DNA from: Dichomitus squalens LYAD-421 SS1
Taxonomy: Eukaryota; Basidiomycota; Agaricomycetes; Polyporales; Polyporaceae
DNA length: 64,000 nucleotides
Reading direction: 5' to 3'
NCBI RefSeq assembly: GCF_000275845.1
Contig: NW_006766891.1
Span: forward strand, 475,240 to 539,239
Below are positions 37,201 through 49,054 of this stretch, in pieces. Each line of letters opens with the position of its first letter. Within the stretch, counting starts at the first letter, position 1. The notes under the pieces are model-generated. The model saw nothing but the letters and a program-made list of their open reading frames with translations, had not been told where the DNA came from and ran no database searches. Position numbers and translations under genes: made by a program.

Positions 37201-38933
37201 GCGTACGTGCGGGCCGTGGCGAATCAGGTCTTCGCCCTCCTGGCGGGCTCCGTGCAGGCGAGCACGATAGATCTTATCCTGACCGTGAGCATTGTTCCTG
37301 TGTTTTACACGCGGCTGCGTCTCCGCGGTGAACGTGTGTGCCCGTTGCCTATGCAGTTGCTTATCTGCATTCTTCGATGCATCTTATTCATAGCAATTGG
37401 AGCGCCGCGATCCGGATCAGCTCATGGCCGACGAGGATGCCAACATGGATGACGAGGAAGACGATGACGATGACGAGGAAGCCGGCTCATCGTCCTCGTC
37501 TTCACCTGAAGAAGAGGAGGAAGACGAGGAGAACGTTGACGAGGAGGCCGATATGGAGCTCAGGCGCAAGATCGAGGAAGCGCTGCGGGTGAACGGGATC
37601 TCAGCGGCGTCGGAAGACTCCGAGTCCGAATCGGAGGAAGAGCTGATGGACGATGACCAGATGCTCGCTATCGACGAGCAAATCGCCGCCGCATTCAAGG
37701 CGCGTGCCGCCGAGAAGCGACAAGGAAAAGGCAAGTACCCCTGGCGTCGAATCGTATGAGAGTTCGTTGCGCTATTACCCGCTGACACCTGGCTGCTTCG
37801 CCCCTTCCAGATGTTGATGCCCAGAGGGAGGCGACGCACTTCAAGAACCGCGTGTTGGACCTCATCGACATCTTCGTAAAGAAGCAGCCTACGAGCCCCT
37901 TGATCGTTCGTCTCATCTTCCCACTCGTGGAGCTCGTTGTCAGCACAGGCCCCGACGAGAAGCAGCTGTCCGACAAGGCTACCGGTATCCTCCGCAACCG
38001 AATCGGCAAGTCAAAAGAGGTTCCCCACGGCGTCTCAAAGGAGGATGCGACGAAGACCCTTGAGGAACTCCACAACCTCGCTAGGAAAGCCTCGACTCCA
38101 GACGTGCTTGCGACACTGAACCAGTGCAGTCTGTACCTGTCCAAGGTCTTGCTGCACGCCGATGACATTGAGCCTGTTTTGACCGCGTACCGAGAATCTC
38201 TACACGACTTTGTCGCTCGCAAGGCGTCGAAGCTCAGTACGGCGTTCTTTGATGACTTTGTCAGGAGGCATCCTCAAGCCGCGTGGAAGATGCGTGACGA
38301 TCTTGTCAAGGCGTCCGGAGACGCCCTGAACGGCTACAGACAAGCACAAGTGTTCCGCCTTGTCCAGACGTTGGTCAACCAGCTGCAAGCTCTCGTAAGT
38401 CTCGCGGTTTCTCGCCCTTATTAGTTGTCTGACATTCATAAAAGGGTGACACGAAGTCAGAGGTTCTCGCGTTCATGCCGTCATTACGCAAGGGTATTCT
38501 CGACACCGTCTCGAAAGCATGCAGTGACGAGTCAACATCTCTTCAGCCTGCCCACGTGAAGGACATCCTCAAGCTCGCCCTCGGCGCCGTCCGCCAGACG
38601 AAGCGCTTTACTCAGAGCAGCGACGAGCTATCTACCATCTGGCGGCCGTCGAAGTGGACCGAGCTTTCCAACACGCTCGCCTCGAACGATCATTTTAAAG
38701 CGTCTGTCGGTCTTCAAGCGATGTGCAAGCAACTCGTTCAGCTTCTACAGGAAAGCGGTACAGCAGTGTCGAAAGCGAAAGCAGCGGACAAGGACAAAAC
38801 GAACAGCAAGGAGAAAGTAGCGGTTGTATCAAAGCGGAAGGCATCAGATAGAGATGGGGATGAGGATGAGGGAGTCGCTGACGGGGGGAAGAAGGCGAGA
38901 CACAAAAAGGCGCGGAAGGCCAAGTCTAGTTGA
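34218..38933 (+). CDS. POL5: POL5 / MYBBP1A homologue (nucleolar, rRNA transcription and ribosome biogenesis)
   Basis: Thirteen exons close in phase: 34218-34508, 34568-35095, 35173-35356, 35445-35629, 35721-35935, 36035-36218, 36410-36518, 36586-36770, 36827-36937, 37033-37284, 37394-37730, 37811-38394 and 38445-38933. The protein opens MSTTLDLFWHLPSASKKERI. The family hallmark SLRRLIRGLASPRESSRLGF follows, then LFARLFGLTSVIRSGLL, long HEAT-like helical repeats, and a strongly acidic central tract (about 37440-37660). The second helical half ends in a Lys-rich tail with KRKASDRDGDED and KKARHKKARKAK, a nucleolar-type signal. Pol5/MYBBP1A proteins bind rDNA and pre-ribosomes and, despite the name, are not active polymerases. 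The intron at 37731-37810 starts GCAAGT, so it is a GC-AG intron. Its stop codon is 17 bp from that of MSH3 on the opposite strand. Confidence 0.95.
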
Positions 38934-38950
38934 CGCGTCGACGTTCATAT

Positions 38951-41900
38951 TCATGTAGGCTGTCCGGTCGTGAGGGATTCTAGGAGATCGCGTAACTCCT
39001 CTAGAGCTGTTGAGTGAACGAGCGTGTTGAAGCCAGATTCGGCTACGCATCGCTGAATGAGCTGCCCGCACTTGCGTAGCCTGCAGACAGAGGCGTCAGA
39101 TATGTTTGGATGAGCACGCAGAATAGACAAAGTTACTACTCACTTCGTCCGTCTAACGCGTTCCTCGATCATTTGTCTCATGTGCAACGCCTTACCTGCT
39201 GCGATCTTGAGAACCGATTCCGGCAGCCGCGCCAATCGTGCGCACTCGATGCCAAAGGACTCCGTGACGAGTCCGGACTCTAGTCGGTACAGAAACGTTA
39301 CTTCTCTCGAACCATCGATCCGCGTTTCCTCGGTGAAGCCCATGTGCAGGTTCCCAACCTCGGCGGGGAACAAGCGTTCCAGATCTGCCGCAACTTGTGG
39401 ATAGTGCGTGATGAAAAGCGTCTTGCACTTCACGTTCTGCGCGAGGTGATGGAGCACGGCGCTGGCGATGGCCATCTAAAGATAAGGGACGTCAGAGCTA
39501 CCTATTCAGAGGCAAACGTGTGACAGCACTCACCCCGTCGAATGTAGACGTGCCTCGGCCAAGCTCATCTAGGACCACGAGCGTCCGAGGCGTAGCCGTC
39601 TGGATGATATCGCTCGTTTCCTGCATCTCCACCATGAACGTCGAGCGGCCCCTCGCGAGCTCATCCGACGCTCCCATTCTGGTGAGTACCCCGTCCAGAA
39701 GACTGAGCGTCATGGACTCTGCGGGGACGTACGAACCAACTTGTGCCATCTGCAGTCAGCTGTCAACATAACACGTCTTCTTCCACGACCTGAGTTCACA
39801 CTCACGATGGCGCACAACGCAGTCATCCTCACGGCGGAACTCTTCCCGCCCATGTTCGGCCCGGTGATGATCTTATGCCTCGTCTCGCCCCCACCCATCT
39901 TCAGGCCGTTAGGGACGAACGGTTCCGCCCTCAGCGCCTCGATCATCGGGTGTCTTCCTTGCACGATCTCCAGCACGTCCTCCTCGCCCTCCTTCCGCTC
40001 CACCAACTTCGGGCGACAGTACCCTTCCTGCGCCGCGACCTGTGCGAGGCTGAAGAGGCAGTCCGCCACCGCGAGCTTGTTCACGGCGTCCCGAAGGAGC
40101 GCGTAATCCTTGTCGACTATCTCGGCCAGGAAAGAGAGGTACGCCCTGTGCGCCTCCAGCACGAGGGCCTCCTTGAACTGGGCGCGCTCCTGGAGCTTGG
40201 CGCGGACTTGTGGTGTGTGGTACCGCCGGAAGTACTTGGTGCTGGAGAGGAGCGTCCAGTTGGCGGGGATGTCGCGGCGCTCGTCTTTGCGAATCTCAAC
40301 AACGTACTGGGGTGGGCAGTGTTGGCATCGTCGTGTAGAAACTAGGCCATGATGGGGCGTAACGTACCTCCTCCCCGTTCCAGTCGGTGTACTTGAGCGC
40401 GGGTTTCTGGACGACCTTCCGAATGTTCTTGAGCTCATCCATCAGCTCGGTCTCGACGATCTGGATTGACTATCGCATCGACCACTATCAGTCCGTGTGC
40501 TTCCGATACACAAAATGGGGCAAGCGGGCCAACCGTATTCAACTCCTCCAGCGCCGGAAACCTATCCCGGTTCGTCCACATCGAATGCTCGATCCCCTCA
40601 GACGCAGACTCGAACCTGACGGCCTCGCACAGCTCGTTCACCGGATCCCTCAGCTTCGGCAGCGCCTCCAAGACGTCCGCCAGCAGCCTCGACTTCAGCT
40701 GCGATCCCTGAGAGGCCTGGCTGGGGTGGGGCGCGAAGAACGCCGTCCCGGCCTTCTTGAACGCCTTGAGGAGCGTGACGAGCTCTTGCGGGGTGCACTT
40801 GCCGTACTGGATGCGGCAGAGGCCTCGCGCGAGGTCGGGCAGGCGGCGGAGGAGCTCGCGGAGCTGGGTCAGCTTGGGAGACTTATTGGCGAGGATCTCT
40901 TCGACCGCTTCGGTGCGCTCGCGAAGCGCGCTGGGGGAGCTATTAGGATCGCGCACGAAGGGGGGAGGGGCACAACGTACTGAGGGTCGACGAGCGGGCG
41001 GCCGACCCAGCTTCGCAGCATGCGCGCGCCGAACTTCGTCGATGTTCGGTCTAGCATCCACATCAACGAGCCTTTCGTACTGTAGTCTGTGTCATTACGG
41101 TATATCTCTCTGCCACAATGTCCATCAGCGGAGCACGATGATGACGCAGGTGGACATCGTACAGATTCGTGAGTGTGTTTGCATTGAGTAGCATGTGCGT
41201 CCGCTCCGTGAACTTCGCGAAGAACCGTGTCTCTCGCAGAGCATCCGCGACGTTGAACGTGATCAGGTATTTGAGCGACTGAGCGAGGGCTGCCACTACG
41301 AGCTTCGGAAAGCCTGTGACTGCTGCCATCAGGTCCCCTGCAGGAGTGTCAGACGAAATATGTTCGAACGATAGCACACGAATGGGTCTACCCTTGTTGA
41401 AGCTCTCCGATGCGTTCGCGTGCTTCTCGGTGTAGAATTTGGACAACGCTGCGAAAGCGTCTGTGTAAGCCAACTGCTTGTTGAATCGCTCTATACGCAT
41501 GCGATGCTCCGTGTGCGAATGTCTAGATGGGGACCGTGAGCGCGATGATACGGATGGGCCAGATGAGATAGCGTACTCGGTAAAGTGCTTGATCATCTTC
41601 TCCGTCGCAGAGCTGAGATCCTTAATGGGTAGCAGAAGCTCGTACGGCTTCGTATGGACAAGTCTCGTCTGCGCGCAGCATGAGTCTTCACTCGACAATA
41701 TTGACGTATCCGGCTTGCTAGCTCACCTCCAACTCGATGCGCATGTGATTGTCTGTTCACCCTCTCAGCGCGCACATCCGACACCATTCACAAAGGGGCT
41801 CACCCTCAAACTCGTCCCATACGACGTCTCCGGTACTGGGGGATATCGCGACCATAGCGACGTTCACGCGCTCGTCGGTACCCATCCCGCCTCGCGGTTC

Positions 41901-43154
41901 TTCCAATATACACATGAGCGGTGGTGCGGAGTTGGGGTCCAGCTCGTCGACCGTATTTAGGTCGTCTACATACCTGGAGGACGATAAGTGTCAAGGCACT
42001 GTTGCTGAGAGACCGACAGGGACGTACGTAGCAGCTGTATAGAGGTGTGTGACTTCGCGAGCGAAGAGCTCGTTGCGGCTGTCGCCGATTTTCTTGAGGG
42101 CCGCGGTCTCGGTCTGTTCGACAATTCCAACTTTGTAGCCTTGAGATAGCAACCTGCAAGATACGACTGTTGGATTATTCTCTCCTGATATCTTGCGGAG
42201 TAACGCATACTTCTTGAGATGAACGTCTCGCCTGTGCAAAGGGATCATCGCCGTCAAGAGGTTGCGTTTCGGGAAGCAAACCATGCCCAACTCCTTGGAA
42301 GCGATCTGCAAGCACAATGTTTTTTATCCAGCCGTTCGTTCCGGTGTGGAGAAGACGAACCTTAGCGTCATCCTCGAAGAAAAGCATCTTGTACCCAGAC
42401 TGAATCATGAGGACAGTACCGGGATGCTTCGCCTTCAAATCTCGCACCTGGAAGACATGAACAGAACGCTAGGAATGAAGGACATGAAGTGGATGCGTAC
42501 TTGAAGTTCAAACGGAGTATACGCCTGGCCACTCGGGCCAATCTCATCCACCTTCTGAGTTCTTGACCGACTTGGTCCAGCCACGGGTGCAGCCTTCTTG
42601 GCCGCACCCTTGCCTTTTCTCGCCTTCGAGTTGGAGCTGGAAAACATTTCCATGAGCTCACCAAACATCTTTTCCGCCTCGTCGCCCTCATCGGCAGACC
42701 GCTCTTCGTCATGTTCTGCGGGGCCATCCCCGTCCGGCGCTGGCGTGGCTGCTCCGGAACTCGAGCGGTGTGCGAACACATTATCCCTTCCAAGCAGTAT
42801 CTTCTTGGCTCTTTCATGCGCGCTACGCTGCTTCTCGCCCTCTACGGGTTGTAAAGCCTTGCTGTGAGAGGCAGGGTCAAAACGCCATTGCTCAGCGTGT
42901 CCGCCCCTTCGGAGTGGCTGGGTGGCTGATTTCGGCGAGGGCGGGACACTCTTTCTGGGAGTAAAGAACGCGCTGGTGGTCTTCTGTCGCTTAGGCGGAG
43001 GTGACTGCCCCCCGTTGTCGGAGTCAAGTGTAAGGTCGATAGGAGTGTTCCCCCTCTTGGTGCGCCGGGGGGACGCTGAGCTGGAGCTCCGGGAGAAGAA
43101 CGACGAAATGGTAGGCTGTGCTGCCTGCGACGATGTAGAACGTTTCTTCGACAT
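38951..43154 (-). CDS. MSH3: MSH3, MutS homologue of the MutS-beta mismatch-repair complex
   Basis: The protein starts [20 protein letters not shown], whose QPTISSFF is a PCNA-binding PIP box as in MSH3/MSH6. Domains in order: a disordered N-terminus with an IDLTLDSD patch; MutS domain I ([50 protein letters not shown]); the connector ([20 protein letters not shown]); the lever/clamp region ([39 protein letters not shown]); and the ATPase domain with Walker [11 protein letters not shown], Walker [18 protein letters not shown] and the FITHYPQVA switch. The mismatch-binding residues before EQTETAALK and the lack of the MSH6-type Phe-x-Glu favour MSH3, which with MSH2 repairs insertion/deletion loops. 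The first exon is 42501-43154 and the last 38951-39080, with about a dozen short introns, all apparently GT-AG. Confidence 0.94.
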
Positions 43155-45834
43155 ATAACCAAGGCGTCGAAGAGGGGACAAAGGAAGAGATATAGGAAGG
43201 CAAGGATTGGACGAACCTAGGTAACAGAGGTAGACAGGAGACTTCTGCTCCCGTGACTGCTTGCACAGGGGCGCCTCAGACGCGATCGGCGAGTCACGCG
43301 TCTGTCACGCGTCTGTCACACCCCTCGCCCAGGCCCATGGGCCCGGCGGTCGGCTGCGACCTTGACCAGCACCGTCATGGTAGGGAGGTTCGTATAATCG
43401 TTCCCTCAAGTCGACATCTACATGACCAGGTCGCCTACGGGGTCTACCCTCTTGTTTGCTGCTATCGATCTCTCGGGTAGACTCCTAGTCGTCCGCCACG
43501 GTGTTTCACGTCCAAGTCACGGTATTTGGGGCATCCGCCGTCCCGACCCGACATACTGAAAAAGCTCGCCAGCGACCCCGAAACTCATTCCAATGCCCGT
43601 CGATTACCCGGAGGGTCACGCTCGACGCTCGGACGACACACAGCATCGGCACCTAACACCTGACGACCAGCTGCTGCATCCGCCCCCTTTCCAAGATTGG
43701 GGACAACTGTACCTACGATGGTCTGCGAGGCATGCACAACCACCCATTGGTGAGCAGGGTGCGCTCTACCGTCTATGCCCTCTGCGTCCCCAGGCTTCTG
43801 CGATGAGAAGCCATCACGTCGCCTGCATTTTGTTTAGTGACTCTCGCAAGAGGCGAGCGCAACACTCCACCTGGTGCTTTGTGTCGTTTATACAATTGGT
43901 TGCCTCCCCCCTGCCGCGGTGGAGCGAGAGCTGACGCAGACGTACTGCAGAAGGTCGTCCAACCAAGGGCCGCCCTTGGAGGCCTTCCGTCGAGCTTATG
44001 CTTGAAACCGGTCCAGAATTACTTGGGTCACGTCGAGCGACCGGTGAGCGAGCTGTACGTGCTACCTTCTGCCTCGCTATACGATGGCCAAGTCGCCAGA
44101 AACCGCGGGCGAAGTTCAGCGCAGCTAGCCTACCCGCCTCAATACAGCGCATAGCCGGCCGACACTTAAGCTCATTTCATCTGGCAGTACGGCTTTCCGG
44201 ACTCGCAGGTGATTGCGTGGATGCGTATCGTCCCTCCGGGAAACGCAGTCAGGCTGCAACAGCAGTACATGTACGTCAAGCAGCCAGACCGATGCAGCGG
44301 GCCGTGGTTATTGAGATGCACAAGCTGCAGCTGACGGCCGTCTTCACATCGACGACGACCTCCGCTACACTCCTCCCGCCGGTCCCTTCCATAATCAAAG
44401 TCCGCAGCGGCTGCCGCCATGGCGCCCGCCTTGGCCTCCTCCTCAGGAAAGCCTCGTCAAACTCCGGCCGCAAAAGCGAGCAGGGTCAGACTTGGACATA
44501 GGAGGGAGCCGACGTGTTCCCTGTCCCCGGCGCGGTGCCTGGCTCGGTACGGGCAACGATGGCGCAGCACGTATCGGCGCGCGTATAGCACTGCGGAGCA
44601 GCGACTATCTCGCGTCACTCGTTCCGCTCTGTGGCAATGTGCGAAGAAGGGCAGCATCGTGATCGGGGCAAAAGACTAACGCACAGGTTCAAACAAGATC
44701 GCGAGTTTGCGCAGGAGACCAAACGTGGGATGACAACAAAAGCTTCTCTCCCCTGCTATGCGCGCAGCGACACGCCCGTCGAAGCCTAGGCGTGAATCGC
44801 CGACTCCGCCACGGCGCCCCATCCTCGTCGGCGATTGCGTGAATCAGAACGTTATTGGCTCTGTCCAGACACCTCGCGGGCTTGCCGCAGCAGCCATGGG
44901 TAGCTGGGTCGCAATCAACGCTTCCTAGGCCGTCACCCCTGTATCGTGACCGGGACGACCGAAGTCGCTCAGGGTGCTCTGGCAGCGAAGCAGCATTGGA
45001 GCCCTCTTCAACCTGCCTCATCCGTCAGGTGGATGCCCTCTCGCTGAAGACCCTTGACCCTGAAGAAGAGACTGACTTCGTTGTGCGGACACAGGAATAG
45101 GCGCCTTCTATCAATAATAGTACTCATGCCATCGAACTCTGCCCCGGCGACTTCTCAGTAGGAACGATGGAATCCCATTCTTACTGGACTCTCAATGAAT
45201 AAAGTAAGGCACATCTGACGCTCATGGAAGGCAAACGTCTCCGAGGCCGGACGTCCGCCACGGACGCTGTCCCTCTACGCGCCGTTCCTCCGACGGTGTC
45301 TTCAGTGGACATTCCGTCCCGATGACATATTCTCTTCCTTGCGATAATCATCATCCTCATTGTGGTCTCTCAGAAGTATCATTCCGCTTGCTGTCCGAGC
45401 ATGGACAGGGGAACAGCCCACGCTTGCTACTGAATATCTTTGCAGCCTCTTCGTGCGCCTATATCAGTAGGGAGCTCAGTAACTGCTGGAGAAGATCCAT
45501 CTTGTGAGGAAGAACGCATGTCTAGCTTGCACGTTCATCAACTTCTGCCCGAGTACTGTTGTTTCGTATATTGTCGCTCGTGGACTCGCGTGTCTATCAG
45601 AACGTGTCTTGAGACGACTTCTCGGTCAGCTTCAGTGTCGATGTCCCCTACATAGCTCATCAGTTGACGAATGCAGCAGATGGAGGCCTTCTTATCACAG
45701 CAACGTTTCCACAGTAATGCCGTGGCTGAGGGGGGGCGTTTGGCCTCAGGGGCACGCACGTTGTATTGAGTTGAGACCGCAGGATCATATGCTCGTGTGC
45801 TCACAGCGGCATGCATGTCGATAAGGAATATAAG
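43155..45834. other. 2.7-kb intergenic region, no supported gene
   Basis: Both strands were read. Open stretches are short, without motifs and without consistent splicing. No reverse transcriptase or transposase signature was found. Confidence 0.45.
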
Positions 45835-45836
45835 TA

Positions 45837-46288
45837 CAGTCGACACCCTCCTAACCCATACCCCTGGTAACCCATAAACTCTAAAAACCCATAGGATTTT
45901 GGCTTTCCCAAGTCGGGATAGGGGGAATTCGACCCCATAACCCATAGGTCCCCAGTACCCCATAACCCATAGCCTTCTAGGGCTCAAAACCCATACGGTA
46001 ATAGTGGTCACATTGAGATTTCGCTCATCAATAACCCACAAAGTACTCGATACATGCTTCCTTGTGTCCTCCCAGCATCCATCCATGCTTCAACCACATT
46101 GTGGGTAGCTTAGTGTGTTCGAAATCCCATAGCGCTCCTCGAAGGGTCAGTAGACGCCTGTTCAGCGCTCGCTAACTGGGACTTATCAGGGCGCTTAGAA
46201 GGCGCTAAAGTTCTGGTAGCCCATAACCCCTCAAAACCCATATATTTGGGCCTGTCCCGAGGGCTATGGGTCAAGAGGGTGTCGACTG
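45837..46288. mobile_element. 452-bp MITE with TA target duplication (Tc1/mariner-type)
   Basis: The left end reads CAGTCGACACCCTC and the right end its exact inverse, GAGGGTGTCGACTG. Similarity continues inward for about 28 bp (ACCCATA next). A TA flanks each side (45835-45836 and 46289-46290), the target duplication of Tc1/mariner/pogo elements. The interior has no coding capacity but carries about ten AACCCATA-like motifs in both orientations, a likely subterminal repeat array. It is a non-autonomous element; the source transposase is not in this window. Confidence 0.85.
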
Positions 46289-46290
46289 TA

Positions 46291-47372
46291 CCGCGGACAA
46301 CGCGTTCCGCCCGAGCCCAGCGCTCCGGACGTGATGACAGGCCCGCCCAGACGCTCTGTAGTGTGACGTAGTGACTCCTTGTTACCGGCCTGTGACGACT
46401 TCCACCAAACTCTAGTTGCCCCTGCCCTGCCCAGGCCTCTTTGTAATCGTCCTCGATGGGTCTTGAACGTAGTTAACACCTATCAACGATCCCAAACGCA
46501 CTTCTGTGTCCAACATGTAGGTCTGAGGCGGTTATGTGACGAAGTAACTTTATGGGCTCCCCGGCTTTCTCAGCTCCGGGAGCCCGGCAAAGCGGTACGC
46601 GCAAACGCGATTCCCGTGTCAACGTACAGGTCGCGTAAAGAGATTAGGAGATATCTGCAATAATCCAACAATGTTCACAGCGATGATATCCCGTGCCACT
46701 CCATTACAAGAACGGCGACCACTGCCCTCCGATTTGAAGGAGAGAAGATGAGGGCATTTACAACTAAGTAGGTCCTCTTGTGCGCCCTCTGTAATCTCCT
46801 TATTGAACAGTGTTGCTCCGCCATCTTCTCTCCTTGTTTGAGGCACCTAGGCTGCATATTACAGCCGCCTCTATGAGTAATAACCGATTCGTACTAGTGC
46901 TTCGATTTTAGGCCGTCTGAAGCCTTATCGCCGTGTCATCTTGAATGATACGAGGAGAGCTCTGTGGCGACATTCCATCGCGCCCCGATCCCCATCAACA
47001 ATCCCAACTAGAGCCATCGGAAGTGACGACTGCCTAGTAAGGTATGACCGTATGAGGGCCGTCACGGCCGTGTTGCGCTCAGGAATGGCAAGAAGTTTTT
47101 CCAATGCGGAGCACGCGTGTCCGGCCGCCCTTCATGCAATACCGGATGTCCATGATCGCAGCGGTATTCGACAAAGAAACGCTTCTTGTATTAGAGACCC
47201 ACTCCGACATCGTAATCGTGAGTGCATATGATATGTAGTATTTTCTTACGCACACCCTTGCGCTCTCCTTGATGGCATCTACACAAGCAGGTACAGGTCC
47301 GACCAGCTGGTATCACAAATCAGACCTCATACTCAGGCGAACAGCCACTGCCTGATTTTGCTCTTGGAAAAT
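46291..47372. other. Intergenic region, no gene seen
   Basis: This is the spacer between the MITE and terpene synthase copy 2. No supported gene is visible. Confidence 0.5.
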
Positions 47373-47378
47373 ATAAGT
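47373..47378 (+). promoter_or_regulatory. TATA box of terpene synthase copy 2
   Basis: TATAAG lies 53 bp before the start codon, in the same relative place as in copy 1. Confidence 0.5.
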
Positions 47379-47425
47379 ATGCCACCCGCGTTCGTGCCAA
47401 GTAGTCCTGCCATACCGCAGACACC

Positions 47426-48769
47426 ATGCTATCGTCGCAGGCCGCCTCCTTCCGACTTCCAGACACGCTCGCTGCCTGGCCGTGGCCTCGTCGTATCAAC
47501 CCTCACTATGCAGAAGTAAAGGAGGCTTCTGCCGCATGGTTGGAGTCTTTCCATGCCTTCGGTCCCAAAGCCCAAAGGGCTTTCAATCTTTGCGACTTCA
47601 GTAAGCAACCGTTCCATGTCCTTGCCGCGTCACTTCGTCAGCTTACCCCCCTATGCTCTGTTATAGACCTTTTGGCCTCGCTTGCCTATCCTGTTGCTAG
47701 CAAAGGTCGACCCTGCCACATTTGTATTTCCGCATCACGCTGACATAGCCTCACAGAGCAACTCCGCACTGGCTGCGACCTCATGAACGTCTTTTTCGTG
47801 TTTGACGAGTATTCCGACGTTGCCGACGAGAAGACCGTTCAGGGCCTCGCTGATATTATCATGGATGCTCTTCGTAATCCTTTCGCGCCCCGTCCAGTCG
47901 GAGAGAATGTTTTGGGGGAGATCACGAGGCAGTATGTGTTCAAGCGGTGAAATCGGCGCCCTCAGATCCGCTCACGATGAATCTGCAGATTCTGGGAACG
48001 GGCGATCCAAACGGCGAGCCCCGCATCGCAGCGACGTTTTATCGCGACCTTCGACACCTACTGCCAGTCAGTCGTGCAGCAGGCAGCGGACCGCGATGTA
48101 CAGCATGTGCGGACCATAGACAGCTACTTCGAGAATAGGCGCGAGAACATTGGCGCGAGACCGTCGTTCGCCCTCCTCGAGCTCGACATGGACCTGCCTG
48201 ACGAGGTGATGGAGCACCCGGCGATCGTCGATCTGACCACGTGGGTCATTGATATGCTGATCCTAGGCAACGTGCGTGCGCCATATGACTACTGTCGTCT
48301 GTGATCGACCGCTAATGATGACGTCTAGGATATATGCTCATATAACGTGGAACAAGCACGAGGGGACGATGCGCACAACATCGTTACTGTCGTCATGAAC
48401 GAGCTCGGTACGGACCTGCATGGGGCGATGGAATGGGTCGCGGAACGGCATCGCATTCTCGTTGATCAGTTCCTGGAGCGCTTCGGACGGCTTCCTTCGT
48501 GGGGTCCAGAGATCGACGCTCAGGTTGCGCGCTACGTCGATGGGTTGGGCAATTGGGTCCGCGCGAACGACTCGTGGAGTTTCGAGAGTCAGCGGTACTT
48601 CGGGCTGGACGGGTTGGAGATCGAAGAAAGCCGGTGGGTGCCGTTGCTGCGGAAGGTCTCCCCGCCGAAGCTTGTGGGGGCCAAGAAGGAACTCGTATAC
48701 TCCGATTTTGGAGTGCGAACCTTCATGCTCGTGTCCACTTGCTTGTTCATCGTCGCTATAAGTGTCTGA
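47426..48769 (+). CDS. Sesquiterpene synthase, Cop-type class I terpene cyclase (copy 2), with hydrophobic C-terminal tail
   Basis: Five exons (47426-47600, 47667-47705, 47757-47931, 47989-48271, 48329-48769) mirror copy 1, encoding about 370 residues. All catalytic elements are kept: [15 protein letters not shown], and the SQRYF pair. Only about ten substitutions separate it from copy 1 over the first 345 residues (for example PWT to PWP, TGA to TWV before the NSE helix, VGQF to VDQF). The last ~25 residues are much more diverged, with frame-preserving indels, yet still end in a hydrophobic stretch ([15 protein letters not shown]). Introns are nearly identical to those of copy 1, so the copy arose by DNA duplication and not by retroposition. 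Homology stops abruptly at the start and stop codons. Its neighbours include an MFS exporter and a P450, which copy 1 lacks. Confidence 0.93.
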
Positions 48770-49054
48770 ATCATCCACACCACTCTCTTTTTGTGTCTTT
48801 TTGTATCTTTGCTTACCCACGCCCCTCATTTTGTATCTTTCAATTATTCACACCAGTCGTTGTATGTCTGATTTACTCACAACAATCTGTGTATATATAC
48901 GCATATATAGAAGCGGACCATACGCGGGTTATACTTAAGTTACTATTAGTTGCCTCTCTACGACTGTGCAAGAGTCCGGCGCTTGGTAGACCCGGTGTGT
49001 GCGATGGGTATACAATGCTATACTCTAATCGAATTCGCGGCGCCTCGAGTCGAC

